Source: DATBSL01 sp964561785
GTDB taxonomy: Bacteria > Acidobacteriota > Vicinamibacteria > Fen-336
NCBI GenBank assembly: GCA_964561785.1
Contig: CAZLRF010000029.1
Location: 1-64,000, forward strand
Direction of reading: 5' to 3'
Length of the DNA: 64,000 nt
In this document: positions 35,801-43,808 of the stretch, in pieces
Layout of the letters: each line of letters opens with the position of its first letter
How positions within the stretch are numbered: the first letter of the stretch is position 1
The notes under the pieces: generated by a model
The model's database searches: none
Seen by the model: only the letters and a program-made list of their open reading frames with translations
What the model was told of the DNA's origin: nothing
Translations under genes and position numbers: made by a program

Positions 35801-37344
35801 AGCCCCACGCCCTGCGCGAGGTCGTCTCGCGCTACGCCCGGACCCACGGACCGTTCACCGCGGCCGAGCTCGCCCGCCGCTACGCGACGGGCGAGGCCCC
35901 CGTGCTCGCGGCCCTCGTCGAGCTCCAGGCGGACGGCCGGGTTCTCGAGGGCGAGTTCCGGCCCGGGGGCCACGGACGCGAGTGGTGCTCGGCCGACGTC
36001 CTCGCCACGCTGCGGCGCCGGTCGCTCGCCGCCCTGCGCAAACAGGTCGAGCCGGCCGAGCCCTCCGCCCTCGCCCGGCTCCTCGTGGACTGGCAGGGGA
36101 TCGCCCTCGCGCCCTCGACCCGCCGCGGCCCCGACGCCCTCCTCGACGTCGTCGAGCAGCTCCAGGGCGCGGCGGTGCCGGCCTCGATCCTCGAGCGGGA
36201 CGTCCTGCCGGCGCGGCTTCCCGGCTACTGGCCGGAGGACCTCGACACGCTGTGCGCCGCGGGCGAGGTCGTCTGGGTCGGCCTCGGCCCGCTGGGCGAC
36301 CGCGACGGGCGCCTCGCCCTCTTCCTGGCCGACGACCTGCCGCTTCTCCTCCCGCCCCGGTCCGAGCCCCCGCTCGGCGAGGTCCACGAGCGCGTCCGCG
36401 AGCACCTCGCGAAGCACGGGGCGTCCTTCTTCGGGGAGATCCAGGACGCGGCGGGCGGCGGTCTCGCCCGGCCGGTCCTCGACGCGCTGTGGGACCTCGC
36501 GTGGGCGGGCGAGGTCACGAACGACACGCCGGGGGCGCTGCGGGCCTTCGTCGCGACGCACGCGGTCCGGGCGGAGCGCCGCTCTCGCGTGTCGGTCTTC
36601 CGCTCGCGGAGGCAGGTGCCGCCCTCGGCGGTCGGCCGGTGGAGCCGGGTGCCGCTGCCCCGCCGCCCGCCGAGCCCCACCGAGAGGATGAAGGCGCTCG
36701 CCGAGCAGCTCCTGAAGCGCCACGGCGTGCTCACCCGCGACGCGGTCGTCTTCGAGGAGGTGCCGGGCGGCTTCTCGGCCGTCTACCCGGTGCTGAAGGC
36801 GCTCGAGGAGGCCGGCCGTATCCGCCGCGGGTACTTCGTGGCCGGCCTCGGCGGCCTGCAGTTCGCCGACCCCGGCGCCCTCGACCGCCTGCGTGCGCGG
36901 CGCGAGGCCGACCCCGAGTCGCCGCAGGCGGTCGTCCTCGCCGCGGCCGACCCCGCGAACCCCTACGGTGCGGCGCTCGGCTGGCCGCGAGCCGGCGACG
37001 CGCGCCTCGCCCGCGCGGCCGGCCCGCACGTCGTCCTCGTGGACGGCGCGCTCGCGGCGGTCGTCGCCCGGGGCGGCCGCCAGGTCACGCCTCTCCTGCC
37101 GGACGAGGAGCCGGCCCGCTCGCACGTGGCCACTGCCGCCGCGCAGGCCCTCCGCCGCTGGTGCGAGAGAGGCGGCGGCCCCGCCCTCGGCTGGGCGGTA
37201 GGTGAAGGCCCGGCCCTCGCCGAGAGCCCGCTCGCACCGTATCTCGTCGAAGCCGGGTTCGTCCGATCCGGGCCGGGGTTTCGCACCTCTCGGGACCCCG
37301 GTGGAGCGGGTCCCGAGAGGCCCACCGATCTCGCAGAACCCTGA
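32812..37344 (+). CDS. lhr: Lhr family ATP-dependent helicase
   Basis: 1510 residues, the usual length for full Lhr. Superfamily 2 motifs: FAPTGSGKT (residues 45-53), VDEIHAL (Walker B), LSATQRPLEE (motif III), and motif VI in SGMQRIGRASHRVE. The winged-helix and Lhr core segments follow (MVFESRVGEVFVLGATSWRI), then the long C-terminal extension with a winged-helix/beta-barrel region (TERMKALAEQLLKRHGVLT). It translocates 3'-5' on ssDNA and unwinds RNA:DNA hybrids, acting in DNA repair. The GTG start has a -10 immediately upstream. Confidence 0.95.
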   Translation: MSARPAELPFRPAVREWFADTFEAPTKAQRLGWAAIARRESALVFAPTGSGKTLAAFLAAIDRLLFDPVPTKADRCRVVYVSPLKALAVDVERNLRSPVAGIARVAGRRGEAVHLPQIAIRTGDTPSEERARMLRHPPDILITTPESLFLVLTSRARELLGSVETVIVDEIHALVGTKRGAHLALSLERLEETARRPLQRIGLSATQRPLEEVARYLGGGEGLRTWKPRPVAIVDAGAKKAFDLRVEVPVEDMARLGEEIVPSPDEIPEGPASVVSRRSIWPAIHPRLLELVRAHRSTILFVNSRRLAERLAAALNDLAGEEIARAHHGSIAREERLIVEDALKAGRLPALVATSTLELGIDMGAVDLVVQIETPVSVASGMQRIGRASHRVEAVSRGVIFPKYRGDLLASAAITKAMKEGAVEETRVPQNPLDVLAQHLVAAVALGERKADELYALVRRAAPYSALARAQFEGVLDMLCGRYPSDEFAELRPRLVWDRLRGVVKPREGTQRLVVHNAGTIPDRGLYGVFLAEGDGGGRRVGELDEEMVFESRVGEVFVLGATSWRITEITRDRVLVVPAPGEPGKMPFWKADRGGRPVEMGRAIGRLTREIAAMTPEEANERLQREHDLDPLAAKNLLAYLEEQREATGVLPDDRTIVLERTRDEMGDWRLCLLSPWGGRVHAPWATALEAHLRRSGEAEVESVFCDDGIVLRLPERERPPEAADLLPDPEEIEDLVVRELGGTSLFAARFREAAARALLLPRRRPGQRTPLWMQRKRAHDLLQVASRYPSFPIVLETYRECLRDVFDLPGLVELARRVRRREIRLVTVDTQAPSPFSASLLFGYVANYLYEGDAPLAERRAQALAVDQAQLRELLGEAELRELLDRHALAELETTLQCLDPARQATSPERLHDLLLRLGELSREEAAARVRPLPDGDAAAAAAAWLATLERERRAIRVHVAGEERWAAAEDAGRLRDALGVVPPPGLPGAFLERQPHALREVVSRYARTHGPFTAAELARRYATGEAPVLAALVELQADGRVLEGEFRPGGHGREWCSADVLATLRRRSLAALRKQVEPAEPSALARLLVDWQGIALAPSTRRGPDALLDVVEQLQGAAVPASILERDVLPARLPGYWPEDLDTLCAAGEVVWVGLGPLGDRDGRLALFLADDLPLLLPPRSEPPLGEVHERVREHLAKHGASFFGEIQDAAGGGLARPVLDALWDLAWAGEVTNDTPGALRAFVATHAVRAERRSRVSVFRSRRQVPPSAVGRWSRVPLPRRPPSPTERMKALAEQLLKRHGVLTRDAVVFEEVPGGFSAVYPVLKALEEAGRIRRGYFVAGLGGLQFADPGALDRLRARREADPESPQAVVLAAADPANPYGAALGWPRAGDARLARAAGPHVVLVDGALAAVVARGGRQVTPLLPDEEPARSHVATAAAQALRRWCERGGGPALGWAVGEGPALAESPLAPYLVEAGFVRSGPGFRTSRDPGGAGPERPTDLAEP

Positions 37345-37360
37345 GGAAGGCCGGTCCCCC

Positions 37361-38068
37361 ATGCCCCCTGCTCCCCACCCCCTCGTCGACTCCGCCCAGC
37401 GCCTCACCCGCCACCTCTCCGAGGACTTTCTCGGCGGACCCCGCCCCCTGCGCATGGCCGACGTCATCAACTTCCAGAAGGGCCTCACCGCGCCGTTCGT
37501 CCTCGCCCTGATGGCCCTCTACGACAACTTCACGACCACCGCGTGGGTCTACCTCGCTCTCCACGGCTCGTACGGCCTTCTCTGGCTGATGAAGCACCGG
37601 GCCTTCCCCGACGCGCGCTGGGAGAAGCGCGTCACGATCGGCGGCGCCGTGATGTCCTTCCTGCTCGTCCTCGGCCCCTACTGGGTGCTGCCGTGGCTGC
37701 TCGTCTCCCGCCAGACGCAGGCTTGCGCGCCGCTCCTCGCCGCCGCGATCGCGCTGCACACGGTGGGCGTCGCGGTCATGCTCGCCGCCGACGCGCAGAA
37801 GCACTTCACGCTCCGCGCGCGGCCCGGGCTCATCACCGACGGGATGCACGCGCGCAGCCGCCACCCCAACTATCTCGGCGAGATGATGCTCTACGGCGCC
37901 TACGCCCTCCTCGTGCGGCACTGGCTGGCGTGGGCGATCCTCGCCTGGGTGTGGACCGCGATCTTCCTCGTCAACATCCTCGCCCAGGAGGCGTCGCTCG
38001 GGCGCCACCCCGGCTTCGCCGCGTGGCGCGCGCGCAGCGGGCTGCTCCTGCCCCGGCTGCGCCCCTGA
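37361..38068 (+). CDS. Isoprenylcysteine methyltransferase/DUF1295-like membrane protein
   Basis: 235 residues with about five membrane helices. The family C-terminal motif LRARPGLITDGMHARSRHPN followed by YLGEMMLYGAYALL resembles the SAM-binding region of ICMT/NnrU/DUF1295 proteins. The C-terminal EASLGRHPGFAAWRARSG is also typical. The ATG at 37361 is preceded by GAGGAAGG. The substrate is unknown; lipid or steroid-like reduction or methylation are family possibilities. It lies 16 bp after lhr. Confidence 0.85.
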   Translation: MPPAPHPLVDSAQRLTRHLSEDFLGGPRPLRMADVINFQKGLTAPFVLALMALYDNFTTTAWVYLALHGSYGLLWLMKHRAFPDARWEKRVTIGGAVMSFLLVLGPYWVLPWLLVSRQTQACAPLLAAAIALHTVGVAVMLAADAQKHFTLRARPGLITDGMHARSRHPNYLGEMMLYGAYALLVRHWLAWAILAWVWTAIFLVNILAQEASLGRHPGFAAWRARSGLLLPRLRP

Positions 38069-38155
38069 GCCCCGGCCGCCGGTGGTATCGTCCCCGGAGT
38101 CTCCCCGGGGGCCCTGCGACGAAGCGGAGCCCGGGGGCTTCACAGGAGGAGTCCG

Positions 38156-38728
38156 ATGGAGATCGACAAGGACAAGCTGGCCGCGATCCTCGCCCGGAAC
38201 TGGTGGGTGCTGCTCCTGCGCGGGGTCGTCGCCATCGCCTTCGGCGTGGTGGCCTGGCTGCAGCCGGGCCTCTCGGTGGCGGCGCTGGTGCTCTTGTTCG
38301 GCGCGTACTCGCTGGCGGACGGCGTCCTCGGCGCGTGGTCGGCGATCGCGGGGCGCAAGGAGAAGGAGCACTGGTGGGTTCTGCTGCTCGAGGGGCTCGT
38401 GGGCATCGGCGTGGGCCTGCTCACCCTCTTCGCTCCCGGCATCACCGCCCTCGCGCTGCTGTTCTACATCGCGATCTGGGCGATTGCGACCGGCGTCCTC
38501 GAGATCGTGGCCGCCATCCGCCTGCGGAAGGAGATCGAGGGCGAGTGGCTGCTCGTCCTGGGCGGGCTCGCCTCGGTGGCGTTCGGTGTCCTGCTGATGG
38601 CGCGGCCCGGGGCGGGGGCGCTCGCGGTGCTGTGGCTGATCGCGGCCTACTCGATCGCGTTCGGGGTGATTCTCGTGATCCTCGCCTTCAAGGCGCGGGG
38701 CTTCGGACAGGCCCTCGCCGCGAAGTAG
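38156..38728 (+). CDS. HdeD family (DUF308) membrane protein
   Basis: 190 residues arranged as six helices in three repeated hairpins (NWWVLLLRGVVAIAFGVVAWLQP; WWVLLLEGLVGIGVGLLTLFAP; WLLVLGGLASVAFGVLLMARP, each cited as separate repeats of the same WxLLLxG pattern). HdeD-type proteins are linked to acid resistance in enterics, with unknown biochemical activity. It has a strong AGGAGG site. Its 5' leader contains GC-rich complementary segments after a TATCGT at 38086, so it is one of the leadered genes here. Confidence 0.88.
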   Translation: MEIDKDKLAAILARNWWVLLLRGVVAIAFGVVAWLQPGLSVAALVLLFGAYSLADGVLGAWSAIAGRKEKEHWWVLLLEGLVGIGVGLLTLFAPGITALALLFYIAIWAIATGVLEIVAAIRLRKEIEGEWLLVLGGLASVAFGVLLMARPGAGALAVLWLIAAYSIAFGVILVILAFKARGFGQALAAK

Positions 38729-38737
38729 CGGGCGCCG

Positions 38738-39541
38738 GTGCCCGAGGGCGACACGCTCTGGAAGACCGCACGGTCGCTCGACGCGGCCCTCGCGCGGAAG
38801 GTCCTGGTCGGCCTGGCGTCGCCCCTGCCGGCGGTCGCCGCCGCCGCGCGGCGGCTGGGCGTCGTCGGCCGGACGATCACGGCGGTGGAGGCCCGCGGCA
38901 AGCACCTCCTCGTGCGCTTCGAGGGCGGGGCGGCGCTGCACACCCACCTCGGGATGCGGGGGAGCTGGCGCATCGCTCGCCGGGCGAGCGCGACGGCTCC
39001 CTCGCCGCGGGGGCGGGTGGTGGTGCTGACGAGCGACGTCGCGGCCGCGTGCACGCTCGCACCGGTCGTGGAGCTGCTCTCGCCGGACGAGCTCGCCCGG
39101 CACCCGGCGCTCGTCCGGCTCGGGCCCGACCTGCTCGCGCCCGGCTTCGACCCCGCCACCGCCCGCCGCCGCCTGCGGGAGCGGGGCGAGCTCCCGGTCG
39201 GCGTCGCCCTCCTGGACCAGACCGCGCTCGCCGGCATCGGCAACGTCTACAAGTCGGAGGTCCTGTTCCTCGGCCGCGTCTCGCCCTTCGCCCGCGTGCG
39301 CGACCTGGATGACGCGACGCTCGACCGTCTCGTCGCCACGGCCGCAGAGCTCCTGCGCCGCAACCTCGGCGCCGGGACACGACGGACCACCTCGCCCCTC
39401 GCCCCCGGGCGGCTGTGGGTCTACCGGCGGTCGGGCCTGCCGTGCCGGCGATGCGGGGCGCAGATCGTCCGCCGCGTCCAGGGCGAGCAGGCGCGCTCGA
39501 CGTACTTCTGCCCCGTCTGCCAGGCCGCGCCCGTCGGTTAA
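38738..39541 (+). CDS. nei: Endonuclease VIII-type DNA glycosylase (Fpg/Nei family)
   Basis: 267 residues from GTG. The N-terminus after Met is PEGDTLWK, the Nei (not Fpg) form of the catalytic Pro-Glu. A beta-strand Lys (EARGKHLLVRF), the H2TH region (LDQTALAGIGNVYKSEVLF) and the C-terminal zinc finger CxxC...CxxC (LPCRRCG...YFCPVCQ) are intact. It excises oxidised pyrimidines. It begins 9 bp after the HdeD-like gene. Confidence 0.92.
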   Translation: MPEGDTLWKTARSLDAALARKVLVGLASPLPAVAAAARRLGVVGRTITAVEARGKHLLVRFEGGAALHTHLGMRGSWRIARRASATAPSPRGRVVVLTSDVAAACTLAPVVELLSPDELARHPALVRLGPDLLAPGFDPATARRRLRERGELPVGVALLDQTALAGIGNVYKSEVLFLGRVSPFARVRDLDDATLDRLVATAAELLRRNLGAGTRRTTSPLAPGRLWVYRRSGLPCRRCGAQIVRRVQGEQARSTYFCPVCQAAPVG

Positions 39542-39589
39542 CGGTCGGCCCCGCCCCGGCGTCTCGTCATCGAAACGGGAGGAGACACG

Positions 39590-40207
39590 ATGCGAACGAG
39601 GCTCGCGCTCGCGGCAATGATGGCGGCGTCCCTGCCGGTCCGAGCGCCCGGTGCCCCGTCCGCGGCCGGGCCCTGCGCCGGGGCGCCGGCGCGCCTCGTG
39701 ATCGCCGGGTCGCAGGAGAGAGGGACCCCGCTGCGGGTCAAAGGACGCGTGCTCCAGCCCGACGGCCGGACGCCGGCTCCGGGAGTCACGGTCTACGCCT
39801 ACCAGGCCGACGCGAGCGGGCTCTACGCCCGCGAGGGGGGCGCGGAGCCGCGGCTGCGGGGCTTCCTGACGACGGATGCCGAGGGCCGCTTCGAGTACCG
39901 GACCGTCCGTCCTGCGCCCTACCCGGGAGGCCGCGTGGCCGCACACGTCCACCACCAGCTCTGGGGAGGCGGGTGGCCCGCGCAGTGGAGCGAGGACCTG
40001 CTCTTCGCGGACGACCCTCTCGTCAGCCCGCGCGAGAGGGAGCGCTCCGCGCAGCGCGGCCGCTTCGGCGGGATCCGGCAGCCGGTCCGGGGACCAGACG
40101 GCGTGCTCGAGGTCGAGATCGAGCTGCGACTCGAGCCGCGGGGCGACCGCTTCGAGCCCGGGACCCGCCACGGGATCGACGCCTGCGGGATCGCGCCCGC
40201 GCCCTGA
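39590..40207 (+). CDS. Intradiol-dioxygenase-like exported protein
   Basis: 205 residues with an N-terminal export signal (MRTRLALAAMMAASLPVRA). The core shows PAPGVTVYAYQADASGLYA, RGFLTTDAEGRFEYRTVRPAPYP and AAHVHHQLWG, matching the Tyr/Tyr/His/His non-haem Fe(III) region of intradiol ring-cleavage dioxygenases. The exported forms are less studied and may act on plant-derived aromatics. It has a strong GGAGGAG site. It is convergent with the sulfatase, whose stop is 4 bp away. Confidence 0.82.
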   Translation: MRTRLALAAMMAASLPVRAPGAPSAAGPCAGAPARLVIAGSQERGTPLRVKGRVLQPDGRTPAPGVTVYAYQADASGLYAREGGAEPRLRGFLTTDAEGRFEYRTVRPAPYPGGRVAAHVHHQLWGGGWPAQWSEDLLFADDPLVSPRERERSAQRGRFGGIRQPVRGPDGVLEVEIELRLEPRGDRFEPGTRHGIDACGIAPAP

Positions 40208-40211
40208 GGGC

Positions 40212-41729
40212 TCACCTCCCCCGCAGCTGGGCGACCGTGCCGTCGACGCCCGGGGGCGGCTGCTCGTCGGCGAAGCGGTCGTCGTCCTCGAGCTCGGCCC
40301 GCAGCCGCGCGAGCGTCGCCTGGAGCTCGGCCGTCACCTTCTCCTGCCCCGGCTGGCCGTAGAGGTTGACGAGCTCCGCGGGGTCGGAGCGCAGGTCGAA
40401 CAGCTCCCACTGGCCCTTCTTCCAGAAGTGGATGAGCTTGTGCGTCGTGGTGCGGACGCCGTAGTGGGCGCGGGTGTCGTGGTGGCCGGGGTCGTGGTAG
40501 TAGCGGTAGTACATCGCCGTCCGCCAGTCGGCGGGCGTTCTCCCCCGCAGGACGGGCACGAGGCTCCGGCCCTGCATCGACGCGGGCACCGCCACGCCCG
40601 CCGCCTCGAGGAACGTCGGGGCGAAGTCGAGGTTCGTGGCCATCGCGGCGGCCTCCGAGCCGGGTCGGACGACGCCCGGCCACCGCACGAGGAGCGGCGT
40701 GCGCAGGCTCTGCTCGTACATGAAGCGCTTGTCGTACATCCCGTGGTCGCCGAGGAAGAAGCCCTGGTCCGAGGTGTAGACGACGATCGTCGTGTCCTCG
40801 AGGCCGTCTTCCTTCAGGACGTCGAGGAACCGGCCCAGGTTGTCGTCGACCGACTGCACGCAGGCGAGGTAGTCCTGCATGTAGCGCTGGTACTTCCACC
40901 TCGCGAGCGCGCGGCCGGCGAGGGTGGTCGTCTCGCCGTCCCGGCTCAGCGTGACCTCGGTCGGCTTCACGGAGAGCCACGCCTCGCGCTCTCTCCCCTC
41001 GAGCCCGGGCGGCGGCACGAGCTTGAGGTCCCGCCGGGTCAGGTCGTCGGCCACGCGCTGCCGGTTCTCCCGCAGCGCGTCGGTGCGGGTCGCGTAGTCG
41101 TCCCACAGCGTCGGCGGCTCGGGGATCGTGCGCCCGGCGAACATCCTCCGGTGCTTCTCGTCGGGCGTCCACTCCCGGTGGGGCGCCTTGTGGTGGAGCA
41201 TCAGGAAGAACGGCCGGTCCCGCGGGCGCTCGCGGAGGAACTCGATCCCGAGGTCGGTGATGACGTCGGTCGCGTAGCCGGGGTAGGTCTTCTCGCCGGT
41301 CGCGGTGTAGAGGACGGGGTCGACGTAGACCCCCTGCCCCGGAAGGATCTCCCAGCGGTCGAAGCCCGTGGGGTCGCTCCCGAGGTGCCACTTGCCGATC
41401 ATCCCGGTGTGGTACCCCGCGGCCTGAAGCAGCTTCGCCACCGTCGTCTGCGAGCCGTCGAAGCGGTTGAAGACCGGCACGCCGTTCTTGTGCGAGTACA
41501 GGCCGGTCAGGATCACCGCGCGGCTGGGCGTGCAGATCGAGTTGGTGACGAACGCGTTGCGGAAGAGCATCCCCTCCCGGGCGAGCCGGTCGAGCTGCGG
41601 CGTCTCGTTCACCCGCGAGCCGTAAGCGGAGATGGCGTGCGCGGCGTGGTCGTCCGTCATGACGAAGACGATGTTCGGGCGCGGGGCGGGGGCGGCGGCC
41701 AGGATCGCGGCGGCGAGCGCGCAGAGCAT
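40212..41729 (-). CDS. Sulfatase (arylsulfatase A family)
   Basis: 505 residues. N-terminal metal Asp pair in IVFVMTDDHA, and the formylglycine motif C66-T-P-S-R in FVTNSICTPSRAVILTG. MIGKWHLGS and TIVVYTSDQGFFLGDHGM follow with the second metal site. A short hydrophobic N-terminus suggests export. The Cys form needs a formylglycine-generating enzyme, which is not in this window. TAGACT lies 8 nt before the ATG, divergent from the receiver-HATPase gene, so the message is probably leaderless. Confidence 0.93.
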   Translation of the reverse strand: MLCALAAAILAAAPAPRPNIVFVMTDDHAAHAISAYGSRVNETPQLDRLAREGMLFRNAFVTNSICTPSRAVILTGLYSHKNGVPVFNRFDGSQTTVAKLLQAAGYHTGMIGKWHLGSDPTGFDRWEILPGQGVYVDPVLYTATGEKTYPGYATDVITDLGIEFLRERPRDRPFFLMLHHKAPHREWTPDEKHRRMFAGRTIPEPPTLWDDYATRTDALRENRQRVADDLTRRDLKLVPPPGLEGREREAWLSVKPTEVTLSRDGETTTLAGRALARWKYQRYMQDYLACVQSVDDNLGRFLDVLKEDGLEDTTIVVYTSDQGFFLGDHGMYDKRFMYEQSLRTPLLVRWPGVVRPGSEAAAMATNLDFAPTFLEAAGVAVPASMQGRSLVPVLRGRTPADWRTAMYYRYYHDPGHHDTRAHYGVRTTTHKLIHFWKKGQWELFDLRSDPAELVNLYGQPGQEKVTAELQATLARLRAELEDDDRFADEQPPPGVDGTVAQLRGR

Positions 41730-41736
41730 GGCCGGG

Positions 41737-41754
41737 AGTCTAACGCGTTATCCT
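41737..41754. promoter_or_regulatory. Divergent -10 elements for the sulfatase and receiver-HATPase genes
   Basis: Minus strand TAGACT (41742-41737) is 7 nt from the sulfatase ATG. Plus strand TATCCT (41749-41754) is 8 nt from the ATG at 41763. The whole intergenic gap is 33 bp. Confidence 0.45.
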
Positions 41755-41762
41755 AGGCCCCG

Positions 41763-42617
41763 ATGCCCGCCTCCTCGCCGGACGCCCCCCGCCTTCTCAT
41801 GGTCGCCCCCGACCCCTCCTTCGTCGAGGCCCTCCAGGCCGAGCCCGGGATGGCGCTCGTCGAGATGGACGCCGCGGCGGGCGGCGCCGACGCCCTGCGG
41901 CTCCTGCGGGCGTGGCCCTACGACGCGATCTTCACCTCCCCGGCGAGCCCGATCCGGGAGGACCTCGCCCTCGTCGAGCAGATGCAGCTCGTCCGCCCGG
42001 GGGCGAAGGCCTTCGTCCTCGCCCCGCACGCCGCGCCCGAGGAGGTCATCGCCACCCTGAAGGCCCACGCGTTCGCCTGCTTCGTGGCCCCGTGGGAGAT
42101 GGCCGAGGTGGCCGAGATGGTGCGCCGCGCCGTCCGGGAGCCGGGGTGGCGGGACGGCCTCCAGGTTCTCTCCGCCCGCCCCGACTGGCTGTCGCTGCGC
42201 GTCGACTGCCGCCGGCTCGCCGCGGAGAGGCTTCTCCACTTTCTCGGGGAGCTCGCCCGCGACGTGCCGGACGTGACGCGGGACGACCTCCTGACCGCCT
42301 TCCGCGAGATCGTTCTGAACGCGATGGAGCACGGGGCGGGCTTCGCGCCCGACCAGGTGGTGGAGGTGACCGCGGTGCGCACGCGGCGGGCGATCGTGTA
42401 CTACGTGAAGGACCCCGGGCCCGGCTTCGACATCCGCGACCTGCCCCACGCGGCCATCGGGAACCCGCCCGAGGCGCCGCTCGCCCACGCCGCCCGCCGC
42501 GAGAGCCTCGGGCTGCGGCCCGGTGGCTTCGGCCTGCTCATCGCCCGCCGGGTGGTCGACGAGTTCCTCCACAGCGAGAAGGCGAACGAGGTCCTGCTGA
42601 TCAAGCACACGGCCTAG
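41763..42617 (+). CDS. Degenerate receiver domain fused to RsbW-type HATPase
   Basis: 284 residues. Residues 10-125 fold like a response-regulator receiver, but the phosphoacceptor Asp is Ser59 (YDAIFTSP, where YDxxxxD is expected). The C-terminal signalling Lys region reads FVAPWE, so phosphorylation is unlikely. Residues 160-284 are an anti-sigma/HK-like ATPase: N-box FREIVLNAMEHG, G1 VKDPGPGFD and G2 GGFGLLIARRVVDEF. There is no His phospho-acceptor. It may work in a partner-switching or scaffold role; the partner is unknown. Confidence 0.85.
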   Translation: MPASSPDAPRLLMVAPDPSFVEALQAEPGMALVEMDAAAGGADALRLLRAWPYDAIFTSPASPIREDLALVEQMQLVRPGAKAFVLAPHAAPEEVIATLKAHAFACFVAPWEMAEVAEMVRRAVREPGWRDGLQVLSARPDWLSLRVDCRRLAAERLLHFLGELARDVPDVTRDDLLTAFREIVLNAMEHGAGFAPDQVVEVTAVRTRRAIVYYVKDPGPGFDIRDLPHAAIGNPPEAPLAHAARRESLGLRPGGFGLLIARRVVDEFLHSEKANEVLLIKHTA

Positions 42618-42621
42618 GCCC

Positions 42622-43686
42622 TCAGGCCCGGACGAGCGAGGCGCCCCAGGTCATCCCCGCCCCGAAGGCCACCATCAGCACGAGGTCGCCCGGCCGCAGG
42701 CGCCCGTCGCGGACGCACTCGTCCCACAGGAGCGGGATCGTGGCCGCGGTGGTGTTGCCGTACTTGTGGATGTTGTGGGGGACCTGGTCCTCGCGCAGGG
42801 CGAGCGCCTTCGCGCAGTACTCGTTGATCCGCTTGTTGGCCTGGTGCATCAGGACGAGGCGGAGGTCGCCGGGGGCGACGCCGTTTCTCAGCATCACGGA
42901 GCGCGCGACGTCGACCATGCTCGTGGTCGCCATCTTGAAGACGTGGCGGCCGTCCATCACCGGGATGTGGTCCCCGCGGCGGAACTGCTCGGGGTCGGTG
43001 TAGGGCCGGTGCTTGAAGCCCGTGCCCGGCACGTAGAGCTTCTCGTAGTCCGCCCCCGACCCGTGCAGCTCGTGGTCGAGGACGCCCCGCTCGCCGTCCG
43101 GCGCCGCCTTGAGGACCACCGCGGACCCCGCGTCCCCGAAGAGCACGACGAGGTGGCGGAAGCGCGAGTTCCAGTCCCACTCCTCCTTCGTGGGCGGCAC
43201 CTCGGACTCCCCGAGCGCGTAGGCGTAGTTCTCCTTCGTCCACGGCATGAAGCCGATGTGCACCTCGGCCCCGACGAGAAGGACGGTCCTGGCGAGGCCG
43301 GCGCGGACGTGGGCGTCCGCGAGCTGCAGCCCGTAGAGGAAGCCCGAGCACTGCTGGCGGATGTCGAAGCAAGGCACGCTGCGCAGGCCGAGCTTGTGCT
43401 GGAGGATCGTCCCGCAGCCGGGGAAGTAGTGGTCGGGGGTCATGGTCGCGAAGACCACGAGGTCGACCTCCTCGCGGGCCACCCCGGCCGCCTCGAGGGC
43501 CTTCGCCGCCGCCGCCGCCCCCAGGTCGGAGGTGGCGACGTCCGGGGTCGCGAAGTGGCGCTCTTCGACCCCGCTGCGCTCCCGGATCCACTCGTCGCTC
43601 GTGTCCAGGATCCGGGCCATCTGGACGTTGGTGACCCTCGTGGGCGCGATCTCGCTCCCGCTTCCGACGATGACCGCCCTCGTCAT
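42622..43686 (-). CDS. 3-oxoacyl-ACP synthase III family protein (FabH-like)
   Basis: 354 residues. The Cys-His-Asn triad is visible: Cys113 in QQCSGFLYG, His in LMHQANKRI and Asn in YGNTTAATIPL. It condenses an acyl-CoA or other primer with malonyl-ACP. It differs slightly in length and loops from housekeeping FabH and stands alone without other fab genes, so a specialised role (for example unusual lipid or secondary product) is possible. A GAGGAGG site precedes the ATG. Confidence 0.9.
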   Translation of the reverse strand: MTRAVIVGSGSEIAPTRVTNVQMARILDTSDEWIRERSGVEERHFATPDVATSDLGAAAAAKALEAAGVAREEVDLVVFATMTPDHYFPGCGTILQHKLGLRSVPCFDIRQQCSGFLYGLQLADAHVRAGLARTVLLVGAEVHIGFMPWTKENYAYALGESEVPPTKEEWDWNSRFRHLVVLFGDAGSAVVLKAAPDGERGVLDHELHGSGADYEKLYVPGTGFKHRPYTDPEQFRRGDHIPVMDGRHVFKMATTSMVDVARSVMLRNGVAPGDLRLVLMHQANKRINEYCAKALALREDQVPHNIHKYGNTTAATIPLLWDECVRDGRLRPGDLVLMVAFGAGMTWGASLVRA

Positions 43687-43808
43687 GAGGCCTCCTCGGG
43701 GCGCGCCCGCTCACCGGCGGCGCCCGCGGGGGCGATGATACCCTCGCTCTCCCCCGCCCCATGGGTCGCCTTGCCGCCGGGGCGCGGGCGTGGACAATAG
43801 GACCGCCG

